A stretch of DNA of 6,563 nt from assembly GCA_035541995.1 (NCBI GenBank), contig DATKMG010000565.1:1-6563 (forward strand), given 5' to 3'. Position numbers and translations under genes: made by a program. The stretch comes from DATKMG01 sp035541995. Lineage in GTDB: Bacteria; Acidobacteriota; Terriglobia; Versatilivoradales; Versatilivoraceae. Positions 5,468-6,563 of this stretch are shown here, in pieces (within the stretch, counting starts at the first letter, position 1; the number at the start of each line of letters is the position of its first letter). Below the pieces are notes generated by a model, which was not told the origin of the DNA, ran no database searches, and was given only the letters and a program-made list of their open reading frames with translations.

Positions 5468-6563
5468 CTACTTGACCTTCTGTCCCTTGGATCCCTTGGA
5501 AAACACCGGGTTATCGACGGTCCCGCCGATATGGAACGGAAACGACAGATTGCCGTCTTTCAACGTTCCTCCGGCCAGCCGTGCAAACAGATTCGTCACA
5601 AATCCCTGCTTCGAGACAATTTTCGCTACTGCCTGATAGTTCACTTCATCGGAACCCGTTAAGCTCACACTGCCCGAGCCATCCACATCGACTCCATAGC
5701 CGTCAACGTCGATGACCTTGCTCGAAATCCGCTCGTGATCAAGCTCCAGGTCGGTCGAGACAAGATTGAACGAGGAAGGATCATTTTTGGCGGGGCCGAG
5801 ATCGTTGTAATGTGCCAGCTTCATCAGGTTCGCATTGAGATTCAGGCTCGGCACCTGGCCGTTGCGCACCGTCAAATGTCCGCTGCCGCGTAATCCTTTC
5901 AGTGGATGGAGGGAGTGCTCGATTTCTCCATCGATCTTCAACTCACCTTCCATTTTGCCTGTCATCTTCCCGCGGGCATTTGAAAAGGTCGCAAGAAGAT
6001 GGGCCACTTCAATCCCTTTCATTCGCACATCGGTCTTGAAACTCGCGTTCTTTCCCGACAATTTAATGGACAGCTCCCCTGTCGCGCTCCCCCCATACGC
6101 TTCCCCTTTCACATCCGTGAAAAAAACCTGTCTTGCCTGCAGCCGGATCTTGGAATTCAGATTTTTCGCCTCGATCGAACCGAACCGCAGCAGCCCCGCC
6201 TTCAGGGTGCCCTGTCCATCAAGTGTCGTGGAAGTAGGATCGGCAATGGCGTCCACATTCACGTTTTCCAGTTCGCTGGAGATGTCATGAGCCTCGAAGA
6301 AGACTGGCCCCGCCGCGCCGGAAGGCAAAAGATTCGACACGGTCACTTGTCCCCGCGTGATTTCCACGCGCGAGAAGACTCCAAAAAGAAACGTGTTCGG
6401 CGAACTTTTCGCCTGCCGATTCTCAAAGTTCCACGGCCCGTCCGGATCCGAAACCAGATTGATAGCCGGCTGTTGCACCACCAGTGACTTAATCATCATC
6501 TGCCCGCGCAGCAGTGCCCACTCGTCTATCTGTGCATCGATCCGCGCTACCTTCACGACGTAA
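5468..6563 (-). CDS. AsmA-family envelope protein, C-terminal part (5' end outside window)
   Basis: The frame is open to the right edge, so the N-terminus, including the expected membrane anchor, is missing; about 364 residues are visible. The first ~45 read VARIDAQIDEWALLRGQMMI and then VQQPAINLVSDPDGPWNF. This is the AsmA N-terminal pattern in which an 'interior-to-the-operator' layer is followed by P-x-hydrophobic-D-x-D-G-x-W-N-F. The rest is beta-rich with short repeating strands. Near residues 224-250 lies a GSGHLTVRNGQVPSLNLNAN segment followed by LMKLA, typical of the C-terminal AsmA_2-type region, and it ends FPFHIGGTVDNPVFSKG. AsmA-like proteins are anchored in the inner membrane, span the periplasm, and are implicated in outer-membrane lipid transport and assembly. 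That role is inferred from the family. The stop is TAG at 5468-5470. The in-frame GTG at 6554-6556 lies inside the domain and should not be taken as the start. Confidence 0.88.
   Translation of the reverse strand, partial: YVVKVARIDAQIDEWALLRGQMMIKSLVVQQPAINLVSDPDGPWNFENRQAKSSPNTFLFGVFSRVEITRGQVTVSNLLPSGAAGPVFFEAHDISSELENVNVDAIADPTSTTLDGQGTLKAGLLRFGSIEAKNLNSKIRLQARQVFFTDVKGEAYGGSATGELSIKLSGKNASFKTDVRMKGIEVAHLLATFSNARGKMTGKMEGELKIDGEIEHSLHPLKGLRGSGHLTVRNGQVPSLNLNANLMKLAHYNDLGPAKNDPSSFNLVSTDLELDHERISSKVIDVDGYGVDVDGSGSVSLTGSDEVNYQAVAKIVSKQGFVTNLFARLAGGTLKDGNLSFPFHIGGTVDNPVFSKGSKGQKVK

Noticed and set aside
1..6563. CRISPR array, insertion sequence or prophage genes
   Set aside because: No regularly spaced short repeats, no transposase or integrase motifs, and no terminal inverted repeats with target duplication were seen.

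Overview
The window looks like a chromosomal segment from a free-living Gram-negative bacterium of moderate GC content. The coiled-coil OmpA-type fragment, the two Crp/Fnr regulators and the AsmA protein resemble proteins I associate with Acidobacteriota or Nitrospirota. That placement rests on protein flavour, not on a marker gene, and is tentative. AsmA and OmpA-type proteins both imply an outer membrane.

Layout from left to right. (1) Bases 1-326, plus strand: the 3' part of a reading frame that starts as the Ala/Gln/Lys-rich coiled coil of an OmpA-family lipoprotein. It loses all resemblance to the family at a perfect 13-bp inverted repeat (158-190), so it is probably a broken gene. (2) 323-982, minus strand: a Crp/Fnr-family regulator, here crp1. 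(3) 983-1570: noncoding, with a candidate promoter, a dyad overlapping its -35 element, and several small hairpins. (4) 1571-2248, minus strand: a second Crp/Fnr regulator, crp2, about 76% identical to the first by hand alignment. (5) 2249-2795: noncoding, with a good sigma70-like promoter for crp2. (6) 2796-5318, minus strand: a full-length MgtA-type P-type ATPase. (7) 5319-5467: a short gap with a perfect 13-nt palindrome and a TTGACA box. (8) 5468-6563, minus strand: the C-terminal part of an AsmA-family envelope protein that runs off the right edge.

All four intact or partial genes right of base 323 are on the minus strand. The gaps of about 550-590 bases around crp2, with separate candidate promoters, argue that each regulator is its own transcription unit. 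asmA and mgtA are only 149 bases apart and could be co-transcribed, though the palindrome and TTGACA box allow separate control of mgtA. The main biological point is the tandem pair of diverged regulators. Their DNA-recognition helices are nearly identical, but their effector domains and linkers differ, which suggests two sensors acting on overlapping sites. I found no mobile element, CRISPR array, tRNA or rRNA, and no clear sign of a multi-gene system that is new as a whole.
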